A program made the translations under genes and the position numbers. From positions 17,186 to 81,185 of the forward strand of contig NW_026251832.1 in assembly GCF_025024155.1 (NCBI RefSeq): a stretch of 64,000 nt of DNA, read 5' to 3'. The notes below the pieces were generated by a model. The model was given only the letters and a program-made list of their open reading frames with translations. It ran no database searches and was not told where the DNA came from. Positions 37,902 to 48,820 of this stretch are shown here, one piece after another. The stretch comes from Gamsiella multidivaricata. Its lineage: Eukaryota; Mortierellomycota; Mortierellomycetes; Mortierellales; Mortierellaceae. How positions within the stretch are numbered: position 1 is the stretch's first letter; every line of letters starts with the position of its first letter.

Positions 37902-40900
37902 CGTTTCTATTACCAGATCCAAATGCTGCCTCGACGCGCACTAGCCAGGATACTGCATATCTGATGTACACATCAGGCTCAACTGGGCTGCCAAAAGGTG
38001 TGCTTGTGCCCCACCGTGGAATCTCTCGTCTTGTCGTCAATAACGGCTACGCCGACATTGGAGCAAAGGACCGTGTAGTCTTTGGAGCAAACCCTTCATT
38101 CGACCCAAGTACTTTGGAGGTCTGGATAGCATTGCTTAATGGAGGCCAGCTCATCATCATCGATGTCGATACATTCACAGATGCTCACCTTCTTGCGGAA
38201 GCACTGAGCCGACATCAAGTCACCGCCCTTGTCCTGACAACTGCATTGTTCCACCAGTTTGCGCCAATCATCGGTCCAACCTTGGCAAAGTTGAAGTACC
38301 TCGTCTGCGGCGGAGAGCAAGGAAATCTCGAAACGTTCGCTGGTCAGTTGCAACTCGGAGGACCAACTCACCTTATCAATGTCTATGGACCAACCGAGGG
38401 CTCATCGATTGCCACTACGTATGAGGTCACCAAGTCCAGCAGTGCATTGGACAAGTTGCCGATTGGTCGTCCTATCGGCAACACTCAGACGTACGTGCTG
38501 GACAAGCACAGACAGCTTGTGCCTGTTGGAGTTGTCGGCGAGCTCTACATTGGAGGTCCTGGCGTGGCAAACGGCTACCTCAACCGTCCAGATACCACTG
38601 CTGCTCGATTTGTTTCCGATCCATTCAGCAAGGTCCCGGGAGCTCAGATGTACAATACTGGAGATCTCGTTCGATTCTTACCAGATGGCGATTTGATGTT
38701 CATGGGTCGCAACGATGACCAGGTCAAGATCCGAGGCTTCCGTATCGAGATTGGTGAAATCGAGGCGCGCCTTGTGGAGCATCCGTTGGTGAATGAGGTC
38801 ATTGTGGTTGAGCAGGGTGAAACTAGTGACAAGAGACTGGTTGCTTATGTCGCGGCTCAGCCCATAGAACAGCTGGCGCTCACCCTTCGCGCCTATCTCG
38901 CTAACAGTCTGCCAGAGTACATGATCCCAAGTGCATTTATTCGCCTGGATGTACTTCCCTTGACAAACAATGGAAAAATTGATCGGCGTGCTCTCCCCGA
39001 GCCTGCAGCAGATGCCTTTGCCAGTCAGGACTATGAGCCACCTGTGGGTGAGATCGAGACAGCACTGGCAACCATCTGGTCCGAGCTGCTCAAGGTCGAC
39101 AAGGTTGGCCGCAAGGATAACTTCTTCATGCTCGGCGGTCACTCTCTCCTTGCCGTTCGCCTGATGAACCGTGTCTCCAACCTTGGAGCGATGCTGCCGC
39201 TGTCATCCTTATTTGCTTCCCCTACTCTTTCGGCATTCGCAGCAATCGTATCCAGAGAGCTCGAGGAAGAGCACCAGGCGCTGTCGACGATTGCCCCTAT
39301 CTCTCGTGATGGCACTTTGCCACTGTCGTTTGCACAGCAGCGGCTATGGTTCCTGGCCCAGATGGAGGGCGTCAGCGATGTGTACCACATGCCACTAGCT
39401 CTGCGACTGCGAGGTGACTTCGACCGGGATGTCTGGCAGCGCGCATTGGATACCCTGTTCGCTCGCCATGAGTCATTGCGGTCTGTCTTTGTAGCAGTCG
39501 ATGGCCAGCCTCGGGTCCAACTCTTGAACGCAAACACTGGACTGCCTGTTGTTTATAAGGATCTGCGTGGCCAGCTCGATTCAGACCTGCAGCTGGAGAA
39601 CCTGAGCACACAGGAGGCCAGCGCATCTTTTATTCTGGAAACGGGTCCCTTGGTCCGTGCACAGCTGGTTCAGACTGCTGACAGTGAGCATGTCTTCTTG
39701 CTCACTCAGCATCATATCGTGTCCGACGGTTGGTCCATGGGTCTGCTGATCCGTGAGCTGAGTGTGCTCTACACAGCCTATTGCTCCAGTCAGTCTAACC
39801 CTCTGCCACCGCTTGCCATCCAGTATCCCGATTATGCTGCCTGGCAGCGAGAGTGGCTCAGCGAAGACCGCCTGCACGAGCAAGGTGCATACTGGCGCAC
39901 AGCACTATGCGATGCTCCAGTGTCGATCGACTTGCCTACCGATCGACCTCGTCCTCCTCGACAGTCGTTTGCAGGTGCACGAGTGCCTATCTGTGTGAGT
40001 GCAGAGACCACACATGCACTCAAGCAGCTGAGCCAACAGCATGGAACGACGCTGTTCATGACCATCCTTGCTGCTTGGAGCGCTGTCCTGTCACGTCTTT
40101 CCGGCCAAGACGACATTGTCATCGGCACACCAACTGCCAACCGCAACCACCAGCAGATTGAGCAACTGATTGGGTTCTTTGTCAACACCCTGGCACTCCG
40201 GATTGATCTTTCTGGCGACCCAAGCATGACACAGCTTCTGGAGCGAGTCCACAACAGCACACTGGCAGCTCAATCCCACCAGGATCTGCCATTCGAACAG
40301 GTAGTGGAGATTGTACAACCGCCACGCCGAATGGACCAGACACCATTGTTCCAAGTGCTGTTTGCATGGCAAAACAATGATGCTGATGACTTGCAATTGC
40401 CAGGAATCGTGGCGATCCCGGAAGGACTGGTCTACGATATTGTGAAGTTCGATTTAGAGCTGGAGTTGCATGAGATGAGCGATGAAATCCACGGAGGACT
40501 CAACTTCTCTACGGCTCTCTTCGATCGCACAACCATCGACAGACATGTCGGCTATCTCTGTGCCATGCTCGATTCAATGGCCACTGATGTTACACAGCCC
40601 ATTAGCGCCTTGGATATGCTCTCTCCATCCGAGCAGAACCTCTTGCTGCACACGTGGAATGCCACCGATAGTCATTACCCACACCACCTCTGCGTGCATC
40701 AGCTGTTCGAGACCCAGGTCGAGCGGTCGCCGGATGCCATTGCACTTGTCCACGACGGACAGTCGATGACCTACCAGGACCTGAACGAGCGTGCAAACAG
40801 CCTTGCACACCATCTCATCGAGCTAGGTGTGCAGCCAGATGCACCTGTAGGTCTCTGCGTGGAGCGGTCGCTGGCGATGTTTATCGGCCTACTCGCCATC

Positions 40901-43900
40901 CTGAAGGCTGGAGGTGCTTATGTACCTATGGATCCGTCCTTTGCGAGCGACCGTCTGTGCGACATCCTAGCCGATGCCGCTCCTGCAGTCCTTCTCGCAG
41001 ATCAGCCTGGACGTGATGCACTGGGCGCTTCTGTCCCTGCCTCAACTGTCGTCATCGATCCCAGCACATTGCTGCAGGGACACACAGACAATCCACTCGT
41101 TGCAGAACTGACCCCACAGCACCTCGCCTATATCATCTACACCTCGGGCTCTACTGGAAAGCCAAAGGGAGTGATGATCGAGCACCAAGGTGTCACAAAC
41201 CTCGTCTGGACACGACCTGCAGTCTTTGGCAGTGGTCCGTCCAGCAGGGTCCTACAGTTCCTCTCCTTCAGCTTTGACGGCAGCATCTGTGAGATCTTCT
41301 CGGCTCTGTGCTTTGGTGGAAGTCTGCATCTCGTGCCAGATCGCATCCGTCTCGACCGATCCCAGCTGTGGACCTACCTTGAGGAGCATGCGATCACACA
41401 GACGATCTTGACGCCTGCGGTGCTCCAGGACTGCAAGGATCTACCGCCCCTGAGCACATCACTGACACTCATCATGGCCGGTGAAGCACTCCCACTCTCA
41501 TTGCTGCAGACCCTGCAGACCCTGGTTCCTCACGGATGCATCGTCAACGACTACGGTCCCACTGAGACCACAGTTGCAGCTGCAGCATGGCGATGTCCCG
41601 TTGGGTTTGACGGTGACTCGGCTCCGATTGGACGGCCGATTGCCAACAAGCGGGTCTACATCCTGGACACCCATGGAAGACCCGTCCCATTGGGAGCCGT
41701 AGGAGAACTGCATATCGGAGGAGCCGGTGTTGCACGTGGTTATCTCAACAGACCAGACTTGACAGCCGCAGTGTTCATCCCAGATTCGTTTACAGAAAAG
41801 GAAGATGCGCGTATGTACAAGACCGGTGATCTGGTGCGGTACCTACTCGATGGCAATCTGGTGTTCATGGGCCGCAGCGACCATCAGGTCAAGATACGAG
41901 GCTACCGTGTAGAGCTCGGCGAGATCGAGGCTCGGCTTGCAGAGCACGACCTTGTGAGCGAGGCAGTTGTGGTTGCACGCGGCAATGGCAGTGGCAAGCA
42001 GCTTGTTGCATATGTCGTCGCCCAGCCTGTTGAGGGACTCGCTGGTGCACTCAGATCTCATGCTGTGTCCAAGCTACCAGCGTACATGGTCCCAGCAGCA
42101 TTTGTCCGACTCGATGCTCTGCCACTGACGGCTATCGGCAAACTCGATCGGCGTGCTCTCCCCGAGCCTGCAGCAGATGCCTTTGCCAGTCAGGACTATG
42201 AGCCACCTGTGGGTGAGATCGAGACAGCACTGGCAACCATCTGGTCCGAGCTGCTCAAGGTCGACAAGGTTGGCCGCAAGGATAACTTCTTCATGCTCGG
42301 AGGACACTCCTTGCTCGCTGTGCAGATGATCGATCGCTTGCGCCGCATCGGTCGCAGCATTTCTGTGCGTGCTCTCTTCGAGACACCGACCCTCTGCGTT
42401 CTGGCCCAGTCCCTCAGTCAGCATCAAGCAGTCGTGGTGCCGTCGAACCTCATTATGCCACACACCGAGCGCATTACCCCTGATCTGCTGCCTCTCATCG
42501 ACCTCACGCAGGACGACATCGATCATGTCGTCAATCGAGTCGCAGGAGGAACCGTCAATGTCCAGGACATCTATGCGCTGTCACCACTGCAGGATGGCAT
42601 TTTGTTCCACCACATCATGGCCGACAAGGGCGATCCTTATCTGACCATCATTCAGATGGCCTTCGACGACAGAGCTGTGCTGGACCGCTACTTGGATGCA
42701 GTCCAGAGAGCGGTCGACCGCCATGACATCCTGAGGACCGCTGTGGTCTGGGAGAACATTGCCACTCCTGCCCAGGTTGTACTGCGCCAGGCTACTCTGT
42801 CCGTCACTGAGCATGCACTAGCACCGGCTGATGGCCTTGTTGCAGAGCAGCTGATGCACCTCTGTGATCCTCGCATCAACCGAATCGACTTGACACAGGC
42901 TCCCTTGACGCGCTTTGTCATTGCCCAGGATACGGATGGTCGATGGATCGTCGTCCAGCTGTTGCACCATCTCATTGGCGACCACTCCACTCTGGAAGTG
43001 ATGAATGATGAGATCCAGGCAGTCCTACAAGGCCGAGGTGCAGAGCTGGCTCCACCACAGCCGTTCCGTAACCTTATCGCACAAGCACGCCTTGGCGTCA
43101 GCATCGAGGACCACGAGCGCTATTTCTCCAAGATGCTGAAAGACATCGACACTGCTGCTCTGCCATACGGCCTATCTGATGTCCACCAGAATGGCCTCGA
43201 TGTCGTGGAGTCGCATATGGTGTTGCCACAGAGTCTGAACGACCGCCTGCGAAGTCATTCCAAGCGTCTGGGAGTGAGTCTGGCCAGCTTGTGCCACCTC
43301 GCCTGGGCACAGGTGATCGCGCGCACTAGCGGACAGCAACATGTGGTCTTTGGCACCGTGCTCTTTGGACGCATGGATGCTGGATCGGGCTCGAGCCGTG
43401 CAATGGGTCTATTCATCAATACGCTGCCACTCCGAGTAGATGTGGACGACACCGGCGTCAAAGCCAGCGTGCGTCAGGTGCAAACAGACCTGGCTTCGCT
43501 GCTCGAACATGAGCATGCTTCGTTGGCGCTTGCCCAGCGGTGCAGTGGCGTCTCTGCCGGAACGCCGCTGTTCAGTGCGATGCTGAACTACCGCCATCAA
43601 TCGACCACTGCTGACCAGGCTTCTGGGGACTTTGGTATGGAGATCATCGATGCACAAGAGCGCACCAACTACCCGTTCGTCATGTCCGTGGACGATTTCG
43701 GATCTGCTCTTGCCCTGTCAGCTCAAATCCTGCAGCCAATCGACGCTGCCCAGGTGTGCAGATACATGCAGCAGACGCTTGTCAGCATGGCCGATGCGCT
43801 CGAACACTCGCCACAGATGCCTGCGCACCAGCTGAAGGTCCTGCCAGCTGAAGATAGTGAGCTATTGCTTCGCTCATGGAATGCGACTGAGGGTCCGTAT

Positions 43901-46156
43901 CCCGACCAGCACTGCATCCACCAGCTTTTCGAGAAGCAGGCTGCTCAGACACCGGACGCGATTGCTGTGGTCTATGAAGATCAGGCTTTGACTTATGCGG
44001 ACCTCAATGCACGATCCAACCGACTTGCTCACCATCTCATCGGTCTCGGTGTCATGCCGGACTCACTTGTCGCACTCTGTGTGCAGCGCACTCCGGCAAT
44101 GGTGATCGCCATCCTTGCCATCCTGAAAGCTGGCGGTGCCTATGTGCCCCTCGACCCCGTCCATGCCAGCGAGCGCCTTCTCGATATCCTCTCCGACTGC
44201 GCATCGTCCATTGTTGTGGCTGACAACCATGGACGCAGCACCATAGGTGAGCTGGCTCTTTCTTCGTTCACCGTGGTGGATCTGGAGTTGATGCCGGAGG
44301 GCCCTATCGACAACCCGCAAGTCCCCACTCTGACCGCCCACCACCTTGCCTATGTGATCTACACCTCTGGTTCTACTGGAAGGCCCAAGGGGGTCATGGT
44401 CGAGCATGCAAGCGTCACCCGTTTGTTCGATGCCACTGCGTCCTGGTACGGCTTTGACGAGAGCGATGCCTGGTGCATGTTCCATTCCTTCAGCTTCGAC
44501 GTGTCCGTGTGGGAACTGTGGGGAGCCCTTCGCTACGGTGGCAAGCTGGTCCTCCTGGCTAACGACACCGCTCGCTCTCCCGAGGCCCTTTACCGTGTGA
44601 TCTGCGACCAAGGGGTCACAGTCCTGAACATGACCCCCAGTGCTTTCAAGCCGCTGATCAAGGTCCAGGCTGAAAGTGAGCAGCACGACCGACTACGCAA
44701 TGTCATCCTGGCAGGCGAGGCACTGGATCCGGCCATTCTGCAGCCGTGGTATGCAAGCCGGCCTAGGGACTCTTCTCGGGTCGTGAACATGTACGGTCCA
44801 ACCGAGATTACGGTCTATGCGACATACCGTGTGATGGGCCCCGAGGACTGTTCGCAGGCAATCAGTCCGATCGGAGTGCGAGTTCCAGACCTGACCACCT
44901 ATGTCTTGGATAGGCACGGCCAGCCGGTGCCGCTGGGAGCAATAGGTGAGCTGTGCATCGGCGGTGCAGGTGTGGCCCGGGGGTACCTCAACAGGCCAGA
45001 GCTGACAGCAGAAAGGTTCGCTCTCGACGGATTCAGCGAGGTGCAAGGTGCCCGCATGTACAAGACCGGCGATCTCGTTCGGTATCTCCCAGACGGCAGT
45101 CTTGTGTACCTCGGCCGCAACGACCAACAGGTCAAGATCCGAGGCTTCCGCATAGAGCTTGGCGAGATCGAGGCACGTCTTGTCGAGCACTCGCTGGTCG
45201 AGGATGCAGTGGTGGTTGCAGTGGGCGAAGGCACAGACAAGCGACTGGTAGCGTATGTGGTTGCTGAGGCACACGAGGGCCTTGCACACTTGCTGCGTTC
45301 CCATATCTCTGTGAGACTGCCAGAGTACATGACGCCTGGAGCATTTGTGCGTCTAGACCGGTTGCCACTGACAGCCAACGGCAAACTGGACCGTCGCGCA
45401 CTACCTGATCCAAGAAGTGATGCCTTTGCCGTTCAAGAGTATGAGCCACCTCAGAGCAGGCTCGAGTCGACGATAGCAACCCTCTGGGCTGAATTACTCA
45501 AAGTCGACAGAGTTGGGCGTCATGACAACTTCTTCCTATTAGGTGGTCATTCCTTGATCGCCGTGCGCCTGATGAATCGCATTTCAGCGCTCGGCGTTCA
45601 GTTGCCGTTGTCTTCGATCTTTGCTTCGCCTATCCTTTCGGCTTTTGCACAGACAGTTGGTAAACATCTTGTAGGTGAAAAGTTCTCATCAACCACTATC
45701 ACTTCCATCCCTCGCGATGGCATGTTGCTGCCGTCATTTGCACAGCAGCGACTGTGGTTTTTGGCTCAGATGGAGGGCATCAGTAGTGTGTATCATATCC
45801 CAATGGCCCTGCGTCTGCAGGGTGACTTGGACAGGGACTCCTGGCAAAAGGCTCTGGACACATTGTTCGCTCGCCATGAGTCGTTGCGGTCTATCTTTGT
45901 AGCAGTCGATGGCCAGCCTCGGGTCCAACTCTTGAACGCAAACACTGGACTGCCTGTTGTTTATAAGGATCTGCGTGGCCAGCTCGATTCAGACCTGCAG
46001 CTGGAGAACCTGAGCACACAGGAGGCCAGCGCATCTTTTATTCTGGAAACGGGTCCCTTGGTCCGTGCACAGCTGGTTCAGACTGCTGACAGTGAGCATG
46101 TCTTCTTGCTCACTCAGCATCATATCGTGTCCGACGGTTGTCCATGGGTCTGCTGA
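28485..46156 (+). CDS. Multimodular NRPS, 5' part up to frameshift
   Basis: This large synthetase assembles a peptide without ribosomes. Proposed exons: 28485..28522, 28603..28693, 28791..28845, 28903..29033, 29133..29176, 29283..29322, 29419..29488, 29618..29745, 29834..29904, 29995..37802, 37917..46156. The first nine exons encode about 223 residues that I do not recognise; the last introns before the main frame are best supported (TACTAAC branch site at about 29963). From residue 229 (Met at 30011) the frame covers a truncated C domain and modules 1-5, plus the start of the module 6 condensation domain. It includes two or more bacterial-style dual E/C domains with HH[I/L]xxxxGD and HHxxxDH motifs. 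The frame stops at 46154-46156 because one G is missing from the Trp codon of the SDGWSMG motif. The true product probably continues into the next entry. The closest described relatives by architecture are the Mortierella alpina malpicyclin and malpibaldin synthetases, which are pentamodular. The first-exon details are the least certain part. Confidence 0.8.
30089..32640 (+). other. NRPS module 1: truncated C, A1, T1
   Basis: The condensation domain (about 30089-30840) begins at EDYWRKVFADVP, which aligns with the middle of other C domains, so the N-lobe with the HHxxxDG catalytic motif is absent. A1 (about 30865-32372) has [11 protein letters not shown] and NGKLDRR. Its ten-residue specificity code reads D-V-W-N-I-A-M-V-Y-K, closest to the threonine code DFWNIGMVHK with three changes, so a Thr-like or small substrate is a guess. 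T1 has [12 protein letters not shown] (about 32504-32538). A1 is repeated in modules 5 and 9. Confidence 0.8.
30863..32352 (+). repeat. A1-type block; copies at 43898-45387 and 56742-58231
   Basis: These 1,490 bp cover nearly all of an adenylation domain and recur at offsets of 13,035 and a further 12,844 bp. The left edge is TATCCCGACCAGC. The right edge is at NGKLDRR, where CTAGAC becomes CTGGAC. A fourth, partial copy of 225 bp is 34148-34372 at the start of A2. Confidence 0.85.
32690..35930 (+). other. NRPS module 2: dual E/C, A2 (Thr), T2
   Basis: The dual E/C domain (about 32690-34130) shows [19 protein letters not shown] and MMHHIIGDH. It is therefore expected to epimerise the residue loaded by module 1 before condensation. 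A2 (about 34150-35650) reads D-F-W-N-I-G-M-V-H-K, the canonical threonine code. T2 has LGGHSLLVVQMI. The first 225 bp of A2 are identical to A1. Confidence 0.85.
35985..39240 (+). other. NRPS module 3: dual E/C, A3 with intron, T3
   Basis: The E/C domain (about 35985-37370) has HHLMATKGD and LTHHLIDDH; the Thr from module 2 should be converted to the D form. A3 (about 37390-38995) is interrupted by a 114-bp phase 1 intron (37803-37916) that contains a T run of about 31 nt. Its code reads D-P-L-V-V-G-V-S-I-K, with no match I know; the pocket looks hydrophobic. From 38981 on, the A10 motif, T3 and the next C domain are shared with modules 6-7 and 10-11. Confidence 0.8.
38981..40450 (+). repeat. 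T3-LCL1 block; copies at 48553 and 61398
   Basis: These 1,470 bp span the end of the A domain, the T domain and most of the LCL domain. They recur at 48553-50022 and 61398-62867. The block ends at GAAGTTCGAT, after which each copy has its own tail linking to its downstream A domain. Confidence 0.8.
39488..40322 (+). repeat. LCL core block present six times
   Basis: The core of the LCL domain (from [13 protein letters not shown] to the segment VVEIVQPP) is repeated starting at 39488, 45896, 49060, 52332, 58740 and 61905, each about 835 bp. It includes the [11 protein letters not shown] motif. The copy at 45896 lacks one base. Flanks differ in two classes: LCL1/3/6 and LCL2/4/5. Confidence 0.85.
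40530..42300 (+). repeat. A4-type block; copies at 46937, 53374 and 59782
   Basis: These 1,771 bp run from the end of the LCL domain through the adenylation domain to the GG of the T-domain GGHSL motif. Copies are 46937-48707, 53374-55144 and 59782-61552. Downstream of the motif the copies switch between two continuations: E/C-linked at modules 4 and 8, LCL-linked at modules 6 and 10. Confidence 0.85.
42480..45660 (+). other. NRPS module 5: dual E/C, A5, T5
   Basis: The E/C domain (about 42480-43870) has HHIMADKGD and LLHHLIGDH; the residue from A4 should become D. A5 (about 43895-45400) is a copy of A1 with the same code D-V-W-N-I-A-M-V-Y-K. T5 has [15 protein letters not shown], the variant that precedes LCL domains. 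Confidence 0.8.
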
Positions 46157-48820
46157 TCCGTGAGCTGAGTGTGCTCTACACAGCCTATTGCTCCAGTCAG
46201 TCTAACCCTCTGCCACCGCTTGCCATCCAGTATCCCGATTATGCTGCCTGGCAGCGAGAGTGGCTCAGCGAAGACCGCCTGCACGAGCAAGGTGCATACT
46301 GGCGCACAGCACTATGCGATGCTCCAGTGTCGATCGACTTGCCTACCGATCGACCTCGTCCTCCTCGACAGTCGTTTGCAGGTGCACGAGTGCCTATCTG
46401 TGTGAGTGCAGAGACCACACATGCACTCAAGCAGCTGAGCCAACAGCATGGAACGACGCTGTTCATGACCATCCTTGCTGCTTGGAGCGCTGTCCTGTCA
46501 CGTCTTTCCGGCCAAGACGACATTGTCATCGGCACACCAACTGCCAACCGCAACCACCAGCAGATTGAGCAACTGATTGGGTTCTTTGTCAACACCCTGG
46601 CACTCCGGATTGATCTTTCTGGCGACCCAAGCATGACACAGCTTCTGGAGCGAGTCCACAACAGCACACTGGCAGCTCAATCCCACCAGGATCTGCCATT
46701 CGAACAGGTAGTGGAGATTGTACAACCGCCGCGTCGAATGGACCAGACACCATTGTTCCAAGTGCTGTTTGCATGGCAAAACAATGATACTGATGACCTG
46801 CAATTGCCTGGACTTGCAGTAGTCCCTGAGGAGTTGACATATGACATTGCCAAGTTCGATCTGGAGCTCACGCTTTTCGAGACCAATGATGGCATTGCAG
46901 GAGGCTTGAGCTACTCGACAGCTCTCTTCGACCGCGCAACCATCGACAGACATGTCGGCTATCTCTGTGCCATGCTCGATTCAATGGCCACTGATGTTAC
47001 ACAGCCCATTAGCGCCTTGGATATGCTCTCTCCATCCGAGCAGAACCTCTTGCTGCACACGTGGAATGCCACCGATAGTCATTACCCACACCACCTCTGC
47101 GTGCATCAGCTGTTCGAGACCCAGGTCGAGCGGTCGCCGGATGCCATTGCACTTGTCCACGACGGACAGTCGATGACCTACCAGGACCTGAACGAGCGTG
47201 CAAACAGCCTTGCACACCATCTCATCGAGCTAGGTGTGCAGCCAGATGCACCTGTAGGTCTCTGCGTGGAGCGGTCGCTGGCGATGTTTATCGGCCTACT
47301 CGCCATCCTGAAGGCTGGAGGTGCTTATGTACCTATGGATCCGTCCTTTGCGAGCGACCGTCTGTGCGACATCCTAGCCGATGCCGCTCCTGCAGTCCTT
47401 CTCGCAGATCAGCCTGGACGTGATGCACTGGGCGCTTCTGTCCCTGCCTCAACTGTCGTCATCGATCCCAGCACATTGCTGCAGGGACACACAGACAATC
47501 CACTCGTTGCAGAACTGACCCCACAGCACCTCGCCTATATCATCTACACCTCGGGCTCTACTGGAAAGCCAAAGGGAGTGATGATCGAGCACCAAGGTGT
47601 CACAAACCTCGTCTGGACACGACCTGCAGTCTTTGGCAGTGGTCCGTCCAGCAGGGTCCTACAGTTCCTCTCCTTCAGCTTTGACGGCAGCATCTGTGAG
47701 ATCTTCTCGGCTCTGTGCTTTGGTGGAAGTCTGCATCTCGTGCCAGATCGCATCCGTCTCGACCGATCCCAGCTGTGGACCTACCTTGAGGAGCATGCGA
47801 TCACACAGACGATCTTGACGCCTGCGGTGCTCCAGGACTGCAAGGATCTACCGCCCCTGAGCACATCACTGACACTCATCATGGCCGGTGAAGCACTCCC
47901 ACTCTCATTGCTGCAGACCCTGCAGACCCTGGTTCCTCACGGATGCATCGTCAACGACTACGGTCCCACTGAGACCACAGTTGCAGCTGCAGCATGGCGA
48001 TGTCCCGTTGGGTTTGACGGTGACTCGGCTCCGATTGGACGGCCGATTGCCAACAAGCGGGTCTACATCCTGGACACCCATGGAAGACCCGTCCCATTGG
48101 GAGCCGTAGGAGAACTGCATATCGGAGGAGCCGGTGTTGCACGTGGTTATCTCAACAGACCAGACTTGACAGCCGCAGTGTTCATCCCAGATTCGTTTAC
48201 AGAAAAGGAAGATGCGCGTATGTACAAGACCGGTGATCTGGTGCGGTACCTACTCGATGGCAATCTGGTGTTCATGGGCCGCAGCGACCATCAGGTCAAG
48301 ATACGAGGCTACCGTGTAGAGCTCGGCGAGATCGAGGCTCGGCTTGCAGAGCACGACCTTGTGAGCGAGGCAGTTGTGGTTGCACGCGGCAATGGCAGTG
48401 GCAAGCAGCTTGTTGCATATGTCGTCGCCCAGCCTGTTGAGGGACTCGCTGGTGCACTCAGATCTCATGCTGTGTCCAAGCTACCAGCGTACATGGTCCC
48501 AGCAGCATTTGTCCGACTCGATGCTCTGCCACTGACGGCTATCGGCAAACTCGATCGGCGTGCTCTCCCCGAGCCTGCAGCAGATGCCTTTGCCAGTCAG
48601 GACTATGAGCCACCTGTGGGTGAGATCGAGACAGCACTGGCAACCATCTGGTCCGAGCTGCTCAAGGTCGACAAGGTTGGCCGCAAGGATAACTTCTTCA
48701 TGCTCGGCGGTCACTCTCTCCTTGCCGTTCGCCTGATGAACCGTGTCTCCAACCTTGGAGCGATGCTGCCGCTGTCATCCTTATTTGCTTCCCCTACTCT
48801 TTCGGCATTCGCAGCAATCG
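45715..48820 (+). other. NRPS module 6: frameshifted LCL, A6, T6
   Basis: The LCL domain (about 45715-47060) loses one G at 46139-46141, changing SDGWSMG to SDGCPWVC then stop. Five other copies of the same block keep the base. A6 is a copy of A4 (same code). T6 is identical to T3. Confidence 0.8.

Larger units (their letters stand above)
39295..42430 (+). other. NRPS module 4: LCL, A4, T4
   Basis: An ordinary LCL condensation domain ([27 protein letters not shown]; about 39295-40650) should join L-configured upstream residues. A4 (about 40670-42160) reads D-G-C-I-I-A-D-V-A-K, loosely like the tyrosine code DGTITAEVAK, so an aromatic residue is a weak guess. T4 has [15 protein letters not shown], the variant that precedes E/C domains. 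Confidence 0.78.

Noticed and set aside
46138..46156. Programmed ribosomal frameshift in the NRPS
   Set aside because: No slippery heptamer is present and five sister copies carry the missing base; a plain 1-bp deletion or base-call error explains it.
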